From the NCBI GenBank assembly GCA_049976505.1, contig JBMFIC010000002.1, positions 1-64,000 of the forward strand: a stretch of 64,000 bases of DNA, written 5' to 3'. The DNA comes from CAYFFZ01 sp049976505. Its GTDB lineage: Archaea > Thermoproteota > Nitrososphaeria > Conexivisphaerales > UBA164. Shown piece after piece: positions 8,270 through 16,239 of the stretch; position 1 is the first letter of the stretch; every line of letters begins with the position of its first letter. The notes beneath the pieces were generated by a model. It was not told where the DNA came from. It did no database searches and saw only the letters and a program-made list of their open reading frames with translations. The position numbers and the translations under genes were made by a program.

Positions 8270-8396
8270 TGGGGACGGTGGGACTTGAACCCACAACCAG
8301 CAGGTCTCTCCACGCTCCAGAATTTTCATCAGGGCTCAGATGACCCTCTTCATTTCATTCTGGAGCCTGCCGTCCTGCCTTTTAGACGACGTCCCC
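8270..8396 (-). tRNA. tRNA-Trp (CCA) with 54-nt intron
   Basis: Reading the minus strand, the acceptor GGGGACG pairs with CGTCCCC, the T arm is GTGGG TTCAAGT CCCAC, and the D arm is GTCT...AGGAC. The anticodon stem GCAGG/CCTGC is interrupted between positions 37 and 38. Exon 1 is 8360-8396 and exon 2 is 8306 minus one base down to 8270. Joined, they give loop CTCCAGA with anticodon CCA (Trp), a 73-base tRNA without encoded CCA and with discriminator A. A TATA-like ATTTTTAAAGAT lies about 30 bases upstream (near 8421-8432). Confidence 0.93.
8306..8359 (-). ncRNA. tRNA-Trp intron, box C/D guide-like
   Basis: The 54-nt intron contains a perfect C-type box TGATGA and a CTGA box just before it (the order D' then C'). 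A segment ATTCTGGAG is exactly complementary to CTCCAGAAT across the anticodon and splice site. Archaeal tRNA-Trp introns of several lineages are known to act as box C/D RNAs guiding 2'-O-methylation in the anticodon loop. The outer C and D boxes here are degenerate, so the guide function is an inference. Confidence 0.6.
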
Positions 8397-8473
8397 ACCT
8401 AGAACTTTTTCCTTCCTTTATCTTTAAAAATTTTTCCCAGAAAAATGCACAAAAGCCCTACTGAACAATGGGG

Positions 8474-9340
8474 TCACTCATTCTTCAGCAGTCTTGTTAG
8501 AAGCTCGAGATCCTCTCTGTAACTTTTAGCGCTGGTTTTTACAGTAGAGAAGGCATGCCTCCTACCGTCAGAGTAGTATCCCTTGATCAATATTTCATCT
8601 AGACTCCTTATTATGGTGTAAATTCCAGCTGGAAAATGACATCCGCCCTGCATCATCTCATTGAACGCCAGTTCGATCAAGGCCCTTATACTTATCATAC
8701 GATCTGAAATAGTATTGACAATTTCCTTAGCCCTTTCGTCTTCATCCAGATACTCAACGGCGATTATTCCCTGGCCGGGAGCTGGCGGAAAGTAGTTTGG
8801 ATCAAGCCTTGATACTGCATAGCCAGATACTCCAAGCCTTCTCAAAGCCTCGCAGCTCAGAACAAGAGCATCGAACTGCCCTGAGCCAAGCTTTTTCAAC
8901 CTCGTGTCCACGTTGCCCCTGAGGTCCACGACCTCCAGATCGGGCCTGTAAAGGTTTATCAGCGCCTTCCTTCTTAGGCTCGATGTGCCAACCCTCTTAC
9001 CGGACTCCAGAGTAAAAAGATCTACATGTTTAAGAGAAACCAGGCAGTCTGCCGGATCTCCGGCCAGCGGAAACGCAATTCCAAGCTCGACATCCCTATT
9101 GGATGGGAGATCCTTCAGGCTATGGACGGCTATGTCTGCTTTCCCGTCACGGAGCGCTAATTCTAGCCTTCTCGTGAAAGCGCTCTTCAAGCTAAGATCG
9201 TATATTCCCTCATCGCCCTCCGTTGTTATTTTAATTACTTCGGTGACGTATCCAAGCTCCCTGATCCTCTTCCCAACCAGCTCTGCCTGAATAACGGCCA
9301 GCTGACTTGGCCTTGTGGCTATTCTTATAACCCTAGTCAA
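8474..9340 (-). CDS. hemC: Porphobilinogen deaminase (hydroxymethylbilane synthase)
   Basis: Condenses four porphobilinogens to hydroxymethylbilane. The protein is 288 aa. Visible signatures are IATRPSQLA near 7-15, HSLKDLP at 73-79, GTSSLRRKA near 118-126, PAPGQG at about 186-191, and the dipyrromethane cofactor Cys C234 in QGGCHFPAG. The gene overlaps the 3' end of hemA by 4 bases, so the two are translated from one message. The rest of the pathway follows on the plus strand from 15529. Confidence 0.95.
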   Translation of the reverse strand: MTRVIRIATRPSQLAVIQAELVGKRIRELGYVTEVIKITTEGDEGIYDLSLKSAFTRRLELALRDGKADIAVHSLKDLPSNRDVELGIAFPLAGDPADCLVSLKHVDLFTLESGKRVGTSSLRRKALINLYRPDLEVVDLRGNVDTRLKKLGSGQFDALVLSCEALRRLGVSGYAVSRLDPNYFPPAPGQGIIAVEYLDEDERAKEIVNTISDRMISIRALIELAFNEMMQGGCHFPAGIYTIIRSLDEILIKGYYSDGRRHAFSTVKTSAKSYREDLELLTRLLKNE

Positions 9341-10509
9341 CTTCCATCATCCATAAAAAGCTTGATTGCCGAGAGCTTTTTCTCAAGATCACAGCTGTCG
9401 TACGGGTTGGAGAATAGACCTGCGGCCGCCTTTTTAACAATCCTTTCAGCCATTTTCCTCAGAATGGTCTCCATGTTAACTGGATCCTTTTCTAGGTGCT
9501 TTATTGCTATCTTGACCTCTCTCTGAATTATCGGATTGAGACCAATCATGAACCTTTTCAGCCCATAATCTGACTTTTTATACAAAGATGCAAGAAAGAT
9601 ACGCTCCGCCTCACTCTTTAACATGCTCTCGATCTCATCTCCTTGCAGATCAGTGCTCCTGTTCTTGAACATCTCATAAGCCCGCTGCATGTCCCAGTAC
9701 TCTATGCCCAGATCTGAAACCCTAGGATCCACGTTACGAGGAACACCCAGATCCACTATAAGCTTCGGCAGCTCCGTAAATCCGCTGAAGATATTTCTGC
9801 TTATTAAGTAGTTTTTTGGCTGGGTGTTTGTTGCTGAAAACACGACGGAAGCTTTTTTCAGCGCTTCATTTAGGCCATCGTACTTCAAGATATTGGCGCC
9901 TTTGAATTCATCCCTGAAGAGCTTTCTTGAGCTAACCACTGTAACCGAGCCCGCTTTGCCCCTGACAACTTCGTATATCTGCTTTGCAGTCCTGCCAGAC
10001 CCTATTATAATAACGTCTGGCTTATCAACCGATATCCTGCTGAGGGCGTACTTCGCAAGCTCCTTGGCTATCTCGTTTTTCCCGCTGAGCATCTTTGAAG
10101 CCCTTATCTTACCCGCTGCACTAAGTATCCTGTTCAACATGTAATAGAGAATTGGACCCAGCTTTCCATCCTTGTTGGCCTTGTGAAAGCTTCTTTTTAC
10201 CTGATACATAATGCTCTCCTCTCCGAGCATGAAGGAATCTAAACCCAAAGTTACACGCAGAAGATGCTCCACGACCTGCTCATCGACATAGAAATAGAAC
10301 CTGTTCCTCTCCTTCTCAAATGCTTTGAAGAAAGGTCCAGGATCGTTCGCCTCAAAATAGAACTCCACCCTGTTGCACGTAACAAGCGTGAAAAGGCCCC
10401 TTGACCCCTCAAACCTCTTCTCGTATTTGTCAAGGTTTTCAATTAAACTCTCCCTGAAATCGACGTCTGTTAACTTGTAAGATGTGCCTATTAGACCTAT
10501 TACTGTCAT
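9337..10509 (-). CDS. hemA: Glutamyl-tRNA reductase
   Basis: First committed step of C5-pathway tetrapyrrole synthesis: NADPH reduction of glutamyl-tRNA to glutamate-1-semialdehyde. The 390-aa protein carries the catalytic Cys C45 in TCNRVE, the conserved GEESIMYQVK region near 97-106, and a Rossmann segment VIIIGSGRTAKQI near 164-176. A C-terminal dimerisation helix follows. It works with HemL encoded at 17206-18495. A 72-base gap separates it from dnaJ upstream. Confidence 0.94.
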   Translation of the reverse strand: MTVIGLIGTSYKLTDVDFRESLIENLDKYEKRFEGSRGLFTLVTCNRVEFYFEANDPGPFFKAFEKERNRFYFYVDEQVVEHLLRVTLGLDSFMLGEESIMYQVKRSFHKANKDGKLGPILYYMLNRILSAAGKIRASKMLSGKNEIAKELAKYALSRISVDKPDVIIIGSGRTAKQIYEVVRGKAGSVTVVSSRKLFRDEFKGANILKYDGLNEALKKASVVFSATNTQPKNYLISRNIFSGFTELPKLIVDLGVPRNVDPRVSDLGIEYWDMQRAYEMFKNRSTDLQGDEIESMLKSEAERIFLASLYKKSDYGLKRFMIGLNPIIQREVKIAIKHLEKDPVNMETILRKMAERIVKKAAAGLFSNPYDSCDLEKKLSAIKLFMDDGS

Positions 10510-10581
10510 TGATTACAATTGATGAAAGAGCGCCATATTTTTTAATGTTATTACAAAAAATGGGGATAAAGTTCTGCGCCG

Positions 10582-11670
10582 CTATCTATCTTCCTGCGAA
10601 CGTCTTCTGAGATCTCTGAGTTTCTCCAGCAGCTGTCTCTCTTCATCTTTGAGGCTCGTGGGCAGCCTTACCTTCACCCTCAATATCAGGTCTCCCCTCC
10701 CGAAGTATGGCTTAGGCAGGCCCTTTCCTTTTATCCTTATGGTGTCACCGTTCTGAGTGAGGCTTGGCACGCTTACGTTTATCAGCTCGCCATCTATGTT
10801 ATAAAAGCTGACGTTGGAGCCAAGTATGGCATCTATGTAGTCTACTTCGAGATCGGCAACAAGATCGTGGTCGCTCTTTTTGAACTTGGCATCAGGAACT
10901 ATATGCACCACTAAATAAAGATCCCCTCTCTGACCGTTGAGGTAATGGCCCTGCCCATTCAACCTAAGTCTCTCGCCATCACTGACGTCAGCCGGTATGT
11001 TTACCTCTATTTCAGATGAAGCATAAACCCTGCCAGTACCGTTGCAGACGCTGCAAACTTTCTCAGGTATCTTCCCAGCGCCTCCACATCTGCTGCACGT
11101 CGTTATGGTCAGCATAGTTCCGAAGGGGGTATGTCTGTAGGCTTTTATCTGGCCCGTGCCCCTGCACTCAGGACAAGTGATCCATCTGCTTCCCCTTTCA
11201 ACGCCCGTGCCCCTGCATGCCTTGCACGCCTCGTATCTGTTTACCGTGATCCTCTTTTTTCCTCCCTTATAAAGATCGAGCAGCGTCACATCGAGATCCT
11301 TTTCAATATCAAGGGAGTACCTCTCCGAGAAGCCCTCAAAGAACTGCCTGAATATCTCGGAAAAGTCAAATCCAAAGTCCCTGAAAACTTCATCAAAGTT
11401 AACGCCCCTGAATATGTCCTCCTGTGTGTACTGTGAGTGTATTCCCTCCTCTCCGTACATGTCGTACTGTCTTCTTTTTTCAGGGTCGGAAAGAACTGCG
11501 TACGCTTCGGTTATTTCCTTGAACTTCTCCTCTGCTTCCTTTGATTTGTTTATATCTGGATGGTACTGAAGCGCAAGCTTCCTATATGCTTCCTTGATCT
11601 GCTCCTGAGTAGCGTTGCGAGGTACGCCTAAAATTTCATAATAATCCTTCTTTTTCCTTTCAGCGCTCAT
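10582..11670 (-). CDS. dnaJ: Chaperone DnaJ (Hsp40)
   Basis: J-domain co-chaperone of 362 aa that stimulates DnaK ATPase and delivers substrates. The J domain spans about 8-75 with HPD at 37-39. A short Gly/Phe-rich linker follows. The zinc-binding domain (about 148-215) has four CxxCxGxG repeats (CKACRGTG, CPECRGTG, CSRCGGAG, CSVCNGTG). Two beta-rich substrate domains complete the type I layout. It overlaps the dnaK stop by 4 bases, so dnaK and dnaJ are coupled. Confidence 0.96.
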   Translation of the reverse strand: MSAERKKKDYYEILGVPRNATQEQIKEAYRKLALQYHPDINKSKEAEEKFKEITEAYAVLSDPEKRRQYDMYGEEGIHSQYTQEDIFRGVNFDEVFRDFGFDFSEIFRQFFEGFSERYSLDIEKDLDVTLLDLYKGGKKRITVNRYEACKACRGTGVERGSRWITCPECRGTGQIKAYRHTPFGTMLTITTCSRCGGAGKIPEKVCSVCNGTGRVYASSEIEVNIPADVSDGERLRLNGQGHYLNGQRGDLYLVVHIVPDAKFKKSDHDLVADLEVDYIDAILGSNVSFYNIDGELINVSVPSLTQNGDTIRIKGKGLPKPYFGRGDLILRVKVRLPTSLKDEERQLLEKLRDLRRRSQEDR

Positions 11671-13487
11671 CCTCCTTGACTTCCCTGTCCTGACACGTCT
11701 CTATAACCCGTGGATCCAGATGAAGACGAGGCGTAAAACTTTGCGCCTATGCTGCCCAGGACCTTCTTCAGCTCATCCGTCTTCTGCCTGATCAGGTTTA
11801 CGTCCTTGCCCTTGAGCGCTTCCTTAAGCTCATCCTCTGCCTTGTTTATCTTCTCTACATCATCGTTGGTTAGCTTGTCCTTGAACTCCTCCTTGAACTT
11901 TCTCGAGCTGTAAAGCGTGCTGTCGGCTTCGTTTCTTGTCATCGCTTCTTCAAGCTTCTTCTTGTCCTGTTCTGCATACATTTCAGCCTCCTTTATAAGC
12001 CTCTGTTTCTCCTCTTCCGAGAGCTTTACCCTTGAGGTGATAGTTATTTTCGCCTCCTTTCCGGTCGCTAGATCCTTCGCGCTCACATGCAGTATCCCAT
12101 TTGCATCTATGTCAAACGTGACCTCTATTCTGGGAACGCCACGCGGGGCCGGCGGTATACCCTCAAGCGTGAACATTCCAAGGGACACGTTGTCAGCAGC
12201 CATAGGCCTTTCGCCCTGCAGAACGTGAATCGTAACAGAGGTCTGATAGTCCTCTGCCGTTGTGAATATCTGAGAGCGCCTGGTTGGTATTGTTGTGTTC
12301 CTCTCGATTATTTTCGTAAATATTCCGCCGTAGGTTTCCACGCCAAGGGAAACTGGTATGACGTCAAGCAGAACGATGTTCTTCATTTCACCAGCCAGGA
12401 TTGCTCCCTGAATGGCAGCCCCTATTGCTACAGCTTCCATTGGATCCACGCCCCGCTCCGCTGGCTTTCCCATGATCTCCTCGACAAAGCGTCTTACGAG
12501 AGGCATCCTTGTCATGCCTCCGATGAGTATAACCTTGTCTATCTTCTCGGGCGTTAACTTCGCGTCCTCCAACACCTGTCTGATCGTCGGCTCGATTCTA
12601 CGAATTACCGGCATAGCTATTTCCTCGAGCTTGGCCCTTGTTAGAGTATAATGCAGATGCTTTGGCTCGCCGTTCACGTACGCTATAAACGGTATGTCTA
12701 TATCGGTCGAAAGCAGGTTGGTCAGCTCGATTTTGGCCTTCTCCGCGGCTTCCTTAAGCCTTACAACCGCGGCTCTGTCCTGTGAAAGGTCTACACCGGT
12801 TTCCTTCCTGAACTCCTCTATGAGAAGGTTCATGATCGCCCTGTCAACATCAGCTCCGCCGGTCTCGTTGTCCCCGCTGGTGGCAAGGACCTGAAATACT
12901 CCCTGCCCAAACTCCATTACAGTTGCATCATGCGTGCCTCCTCCAAAGCTGAAGACCAGTATTCTCATTTCCTTGTCGGATTTGTCTATGCCGTATGCCA
13001 AGCATGCTGCAGTGGGCTCATTTATGATCCTCACTACTTCAAGGCCTGCTATCTCCGCCGCGTCCTTGGTTGCCTGTCTCTGGTTATCGTTAAAGTGAGC
13101 TGGAACCGTGATCACTGCCTTCTTAACGGGATAGCCAAGGAAAACCTCGGCATCTCTCTTTATCTTTTGAAGAAGAAAAGCCGAAAGCTGAACCGGTGAG
13201 TACTCCTTTCCGTATATCTTGTACTTGTAATCGGTTCCCATCTTCCTCTTGAACTCAAAAACTGTTCCTTCAGGGTTAATCGCTGCCTGTCTCTTGGCCG
13301 GCTCACCAACCAAAAGCTGTCCGTCCTTTGTAAAAGCCACAACTGAAGGAAACATCTTCCCGGCGACTGTCGGTCCCTCGGCGCTCGGTATTATTATGGG
13401 CTTTCCGCCTTCAACAATGGCTGCCGCTGAATTCGTTGTGCCTAAATCTATGCCGATTATTTTTTCTTTTTGACCCTCTGACATCAA
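11667..13487 (-). CDS. dnaK: Chaperone DnaK (Hsp70) with altered phosphate loop
   Basis: ATP-driven Hsp70 of about 606 aa. The ATPase domain (1-380) starts IIGIDLGTTNSAAA, followed by the interdomain linker VVLLDVIPVSLG-type sequence, a beta substrate domain and a helical lid. The C-terminus is Gly/Ser-rich. One feature is odd: the usual DLGGGT/DFGGGT phosphate-2 motif reads SFGGGTHD (S180-F-GGGT), so the Mg-associated Asp is replaced by Ser. The codon is AGC, clear in the sequence. The NEPTAA motif and IGGMTRMP are normal. Operon order is grpE-dnaK-dnaJ. Confidence 0.95.
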   Translation of the reverse strand: MMSEGQKEKIIGIDLGTTNSAAAIVEGGKPIIIPSAEGPTVAGKMFPSVVAFTKDGQLLVGEPAKRQAAINPEGTVFEFKRKMGTDYKYKIYGKEYSPVQLSAFLLQKIKRDAEVFLGYPVKKAVITVPAHFNDNQRQATKDAAEIAGLEVVRIINEPTAACLAYGIDKSDKEMRILVFSFGGGTHDATVMEFGQGVFQVLATSGDNETGGADVDRAIMNLLIEEFRKETGVDLSQDRAAVVRLKEAAEKAKIELTNLLSTDIDIPFIAYVNGEPKHLHYTLTRAKLEEIAMPVIRRIEPTIRQVLEDAKLTPEKIDKVILIGGMTRMPLVRRFVEEIMGKPAERGVDPMEAVAIGAAIQGAILAGEMKNIVLLDVIPVSLGVETYGGIFTKIIERNTTIPTRRSQIFTTAEDYQTSVTIHVLQGERPMAADNVSLGMFTLEGIPPAPRGVPRIEVTFDIDANGILHVSAKDLATGKEAKITITSRVKLSEEEKQRLIKEAEMYAEQDKKKLEEAMTRNEADSTLYSSRKFKEEFKDKLTNDDVEKINKAEDELKEALKGKDVNLIRQKTDELKKVLGSIGAKFYASSSSGSTGYRDVSGQGSQGG

Positions 13488-13496
13488 GGATCACCA

Positions 13497-13997
13497 TCAA
13501 ACTCCAACGACCACGGTTGCTGGTTTTATAACTTTACCTCTGTGAATATATCCTTTACTTAAAACTTTGATAACGGTTCCTTTCAGCTTGTCATCGCTCA
13601 CGCTCTCGGTGTATGCAATACTACAGGTGTTCGGATCGAAAGGCTTTTCAAGGGGATCGATTACTTCGAAGCCCTCCTCCTTCAGAGCCTTCATCATTTT
13701 CTGAACGATCATCTCAAATCCTTTGTAGAGCTCGCTTTGCTTCCCCAGGGAGCGCTCGAGCGCCTCCATGAACGCAAACACTTCATCCAACGCTGGTGAA
13801 ATTCTGATCAGCATCTCTGCCTTTCCCTCGTCCTTGCAATGTAAAAGGGCGTTTTCGCTCCTCCTTTTATAATTTTCAAAATCAGACAGCAGATAAAGGT
13901 ACGCATCCTTCAGCTCCTTCTCCTTTTTTACCTCTTCGCCCAGCTTCTTCCGAAGCGACTGGATTACAAGATTGGCTCTCGTCTGATCCTCTATCAT
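13497..13997 (-). CDS. grpE: Nucleotide exchange factor GrpE
   Basis: DnaK co-chaperone of 166 aa that promotes ADP release. The N-terminal half is a long coiled coil (about 10-70) with YLLSDFENYKRRSE. The C-terminal beta domain contains the family signature ending GYIHRGKVIKPATVVVG. It heads the grpE-dnaK-dnaJ operon; the dnaK ATG follows 10 bases after its stop. Confidence 0.94.
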   Translation of the reverse strand: MIEDQTRANLVIQSLRKKLGEEVKKEKELKDAYLYLLSDFENYKRRSENALLHCKDEGKAEMLIRISPALDEVFAFMEALERSLGKQSELYKGFEMIVQKMMKALKEEGFEVIDPLEKPFDPNTCSIAYTESVSDDKLKGTVIKVLSKGYIHRGKVIKPATVVVGV

Positions 13998-14025
13998 GCC
14001 CCTTACTGCATTACAGGTGGAAGCT

Positions 14026-14037
14026 TATAATTTTGTC
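14026..14037 (-). promoter_or_regulatory. Candidate TATA box of the grpE-dnaK-dnaJ operon
   Basis: On the minus strand AAATTATAAGCT lies about 30-40 bases upstream of the grpE ATG at 13997. It is the only good TATA match in the gap. Assignment rests on position. Confidence 0.45.
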
Positions 14038-14139
14038 AGATTAACCTCAGCAAATCCTTAACTGAGCTTGGTTTGAGAGAAAATTTTTTATTATATTCGT
14101 TGGTTAATTAAATGGCTGCAAGCTACGGGGGTGTCTGCA

Positions 14140-14502
14140 ATGGCACTCCACGTAGTTGCAGATTTTTACGGCGTAAATCCCGAAATACTAAGGAGAGTGG
14201 AGGATCTTAAGCCAAAAATAGATGAAATAATAAACAGGGCCGGACTTAAGGCTATAAAGGACGTCTGGCACCAGTTTGAGCCTCAGGGGGTTTCGTGCGT
14301 ATACCTACTCAGAGAAAGCCATGTTAGCCTCCACACATGGCCTGAGGACGGATACGTTGCCATAGATCTATATTACTGTGGCAAGGAGCAGCGAAGGGTG
14401 CTCGAAGCTTACGATATGCTTTACGAGCTTTTCAAGCCCAACAAGGTGATAAAGAATGTCATCACCAGACCAGTACCTTCAGAGGATGGAGGCCCTAATT
14501 GA
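14140..14502 (+). CDS. speD: S-adenosylmethionine decarboxylase proenzyme
   Basis: Makes decarboxylated S-adenosylmethionine, the aminopropyl donor for polyamines. It is the short archaeal/bacterial class (about 120 aa) that self-cleaves to generate a pyruvoyl group. The cleavage site is Glu-Ser in RESHVSLHTWPEDGY (about residues 58-72). I prefer the ATG at 14140, because GGGGGTG lies about 7 bases upstream and gives MALHVVADFYG; a GTG at 14131 is also in frame. The gene overlaps bpsA by up to 47 bases, linking donor synthesis to its user. Confidence 0.92.
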   Translation: MALHVVADFYGVNPEILRRVEDLKPKIDEIINRAGLKAIKDVWHQFEPQGVSCVYLLRESHVSLHTWPEDGYVAIDLYYCGKEQRRVLEAYDMLYELFKPNKVIKNVITRPVPSEDGGPN

Positions 14503-15505
14503 GCAACACTCGGTTAATGGAAAGACCGTCTGGAAACTGCTTAAGGAGCTCGATCCTAACTTACACCTTTTCATAGATGCGCTTAACGACCTTTATAGAA
14601 AAGGCAGAATAAAGGTCCTTGACGGTAAAATTTATCCTGTGGATTCCCAGAGAAGCTCAGAGTTCGAGCTAGCAGAGTGTGAGGACTGCCATTATCCGGG
14701 CCTTAGAATGTCCAAAAGCTGGCTGGAGGTGTTAAGAAGGTATAACGAGATAGTCAAAGAGAGGCCCCAGCCAGACGCCAGGTTCTTCCAAGGCTACATG
14801 TTGCCAGATGACGTGGTCAAGAGAGCAGCCTACATGAACTGGTGGGGAGATCTTTATGATAAGGACGTTCTTATCCTTGGCGACGATGACCTTCTTTCGA
14901 TCGCTCTGGGCCTTACCGGCCTGCCAAGGAGCATTACGGTTCTTGACGTGGACGAGAGGGTCGTTGAATTCATCGAAAGGAAAAAGGGCGAGCTGAATAC
15001 CAAGGTTGATGCTCTTGTCTATAACGTTAAGGACCCCCTTCCGAATGAGCTGATTGACAGGTTTGACGTCGTTTCATCAGAACCCCTTGAGACGCTAAGC
15101 GGGCTCAGGGCATTTGTGATCAGGGCCACTTTATCCTTAAAGAGCGGCGGCGTTGCGTATCTAGGTCTGAGCAGATCTGAGGCAAACATCAGAAAGTGGA
15201 GGTACTTCCAGGGGCTCGTGCACCGATTAGGATACGTAATATCAGATATGAGGCTTAAGTTCTCAAGGTATAAAGTGGACTATCCGACGGCAAATTATGA
15301 GGAGTTCCTCAATGCGTTCAGTTTTAAAGTATCCAGAAACGAGGGAGTTATATGGTACACTTCAGCCCTATACAGACTTGAAAGGATAAAACCAGCAGGA
15401 AAGCTGAGCAACCAGCCCATGAAGGTCAGGCTTGTTGACCTATACGATGATATATCATACCCAGGATTAAGTACAGGTAACCAAAAAGGTAAAAGAAATT
15501 TATAG
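14456..15505 (+). CDS. bpsA: N4-bis(aminopropyl)spermidine synthase
   Basis: Branched-chain polyamine synthase, known from Thermococcus, which adds aminopropyl groups to the inner nitrogen of spermidine. The 349-aa protein has an N-terminal winged-helix-like region (1-65), a CEDCHYPGLR segment near 75-84, and the BpsA core FFQGYMLPDDVVKRA (110-124) and LILGDDDLLS (139-148) in a Rossmann-type methyltransferase fold. A later in-frame ATG at 14486 is possible. No ordinary spermidine synthase is seen nearby. Branched polyamines are a marker of thermophiles. Confidence 0.88.
   Translation: MSSPDQYLQRMEALIEQHSVNGKTVWKLLKELDPNLHLFIDALNDLYRKGRIKVLDGKIYPVDSQRSSEFELAECEDCHYPGLRMSKSWLEVLRRYNEIVKERPQPDARFFQGYMLPDDVVKRAAYMNWWGDLYDKDVLILGDDDLLSIALGLTGLPRSITVLDVDERVVEFIERKKGELNTKVDALVYNVKDPLPNELIDRFDVVSSEPLETLSGLRAFVIRATLSLKSGGVAYLGLSRSEANIRKWRYFQGLVHRLGYVISDMRLKFSRYKVDYPTANYEEFLNAFSFKVSRNEGVIWYTSALYRLERIKPAGKLSNQPMKVRLVDLYDDISYPGLSTGNQKGKRNL
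15496..15505 (+). promoter_or_regulatory. Candidate TATA box for hemD operon
   Basis: AAATTTATAG is placed about 25-30 bases ahead of the TTG start of hemD. It overlaps the last codons of bpsA, so the heme operon may be transcribed independently of speD-bpsA. Confidence 0.45.
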
Positions 15506-15528
15506 ATCCTGACCACAGTATTCGCTGG

Positions 15529-16239
15529 TTGAAGATCTTCGCTGCGGTTTCCCAAAACTCCGCTCTGAAGGTAAAAAGGCTTGCTGAGACTTACGGCCTA
15601 AAGGTCAGAATACTTATTTTGCTCAGACAAAGGAAGAAGAAGCTGGACCTCAGAAACACCCTAAAGGAGGGCTTCGACTGGATCGTCTTCACATCAGGCT
15701 ATGGCGCAAAATCCTTTGCTGAAGCAATTCTGTCTGAGGGTCTTTTTCATCTTCTGCTCAATACAAAGATAGCCGCGGTTGGGCCCGAAACTTACGGCGT
15801 ACTGATGAAGTTCGGAATCGGGATGGACTTCATGCCTGAAAAGTACACAACATCAGCACTGGCTGATGAGCTTCCCGCAGAGGGTGGAAAAAGGGTTTTA
15901 ACCGTTAGATCTGAGGACGGGGATAACGAACTTGAGGAGTCGCTATCAAAGAGGGGATTTCTGGTCAGGAGAATAAATGCATACGAGAGCGTCAAGAGAA
16001 AGCAACCGATAAGGGAGGTCTCAGGTAATGATATAGTTATTTTTGGCAGCTCAGAAATCGTCAGGACGTTTACTGATCTTACGAAGGTTAAACCGGCGGA
16101 TCTGTACGCTATACCCATTGGTCCTAAGACGCTTGATGAATGCAAAAGGCTGGGCTACAGGGTACTTTTCGTTCCCAAAGTTTATACGTATGAGGAGATA
16201 TTTAAGGAGCTGAGGTCGCTTAAATATGGAGGAATATGA
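15529..16239 (+). CDS. hemD: Uroporphyrinogen-III synthase
   Basis: Cyclises hydroxymethylbilane with inversion of ring D. The 236-aa protein has the weakly conserved two-lobed HemD pattern: DWIVFTSGYGAKSFAEAI (49-66), AAVGPETYGVL near 84-94, VRSEDG in the first linker, and IVIFGSSEIVRTF near 170-182. Identification also rests on its place directly ahead of hemB. The start is TTG at 15529. A TATA-like TTTATAG (15499-15505) lies about 27 bases before it, which suggests a leaderless start for the hemDBLEH operon. Confidence 0.85.
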   Translation: MKIFAAVSQNSALKVKRLAETYGLKVRILILLRQRKKKLDLRNTLKEGFDWIVFTSGYGAKSFAEAILSEGLFHLLLNTKIAAVGPETYGVLMKFGIGMDFMPEKYTTSALADELPAEGGKRVLTVRSEDGDNELEESLSKRGFLVRRINAYESVKRKQPIREVSGNDIVIFGSSEIVRTFTDLTKVKPADLYAIPIGPKTLDECKRLGYRVLFVPKVYTYEEIFKELRSLKYGGI

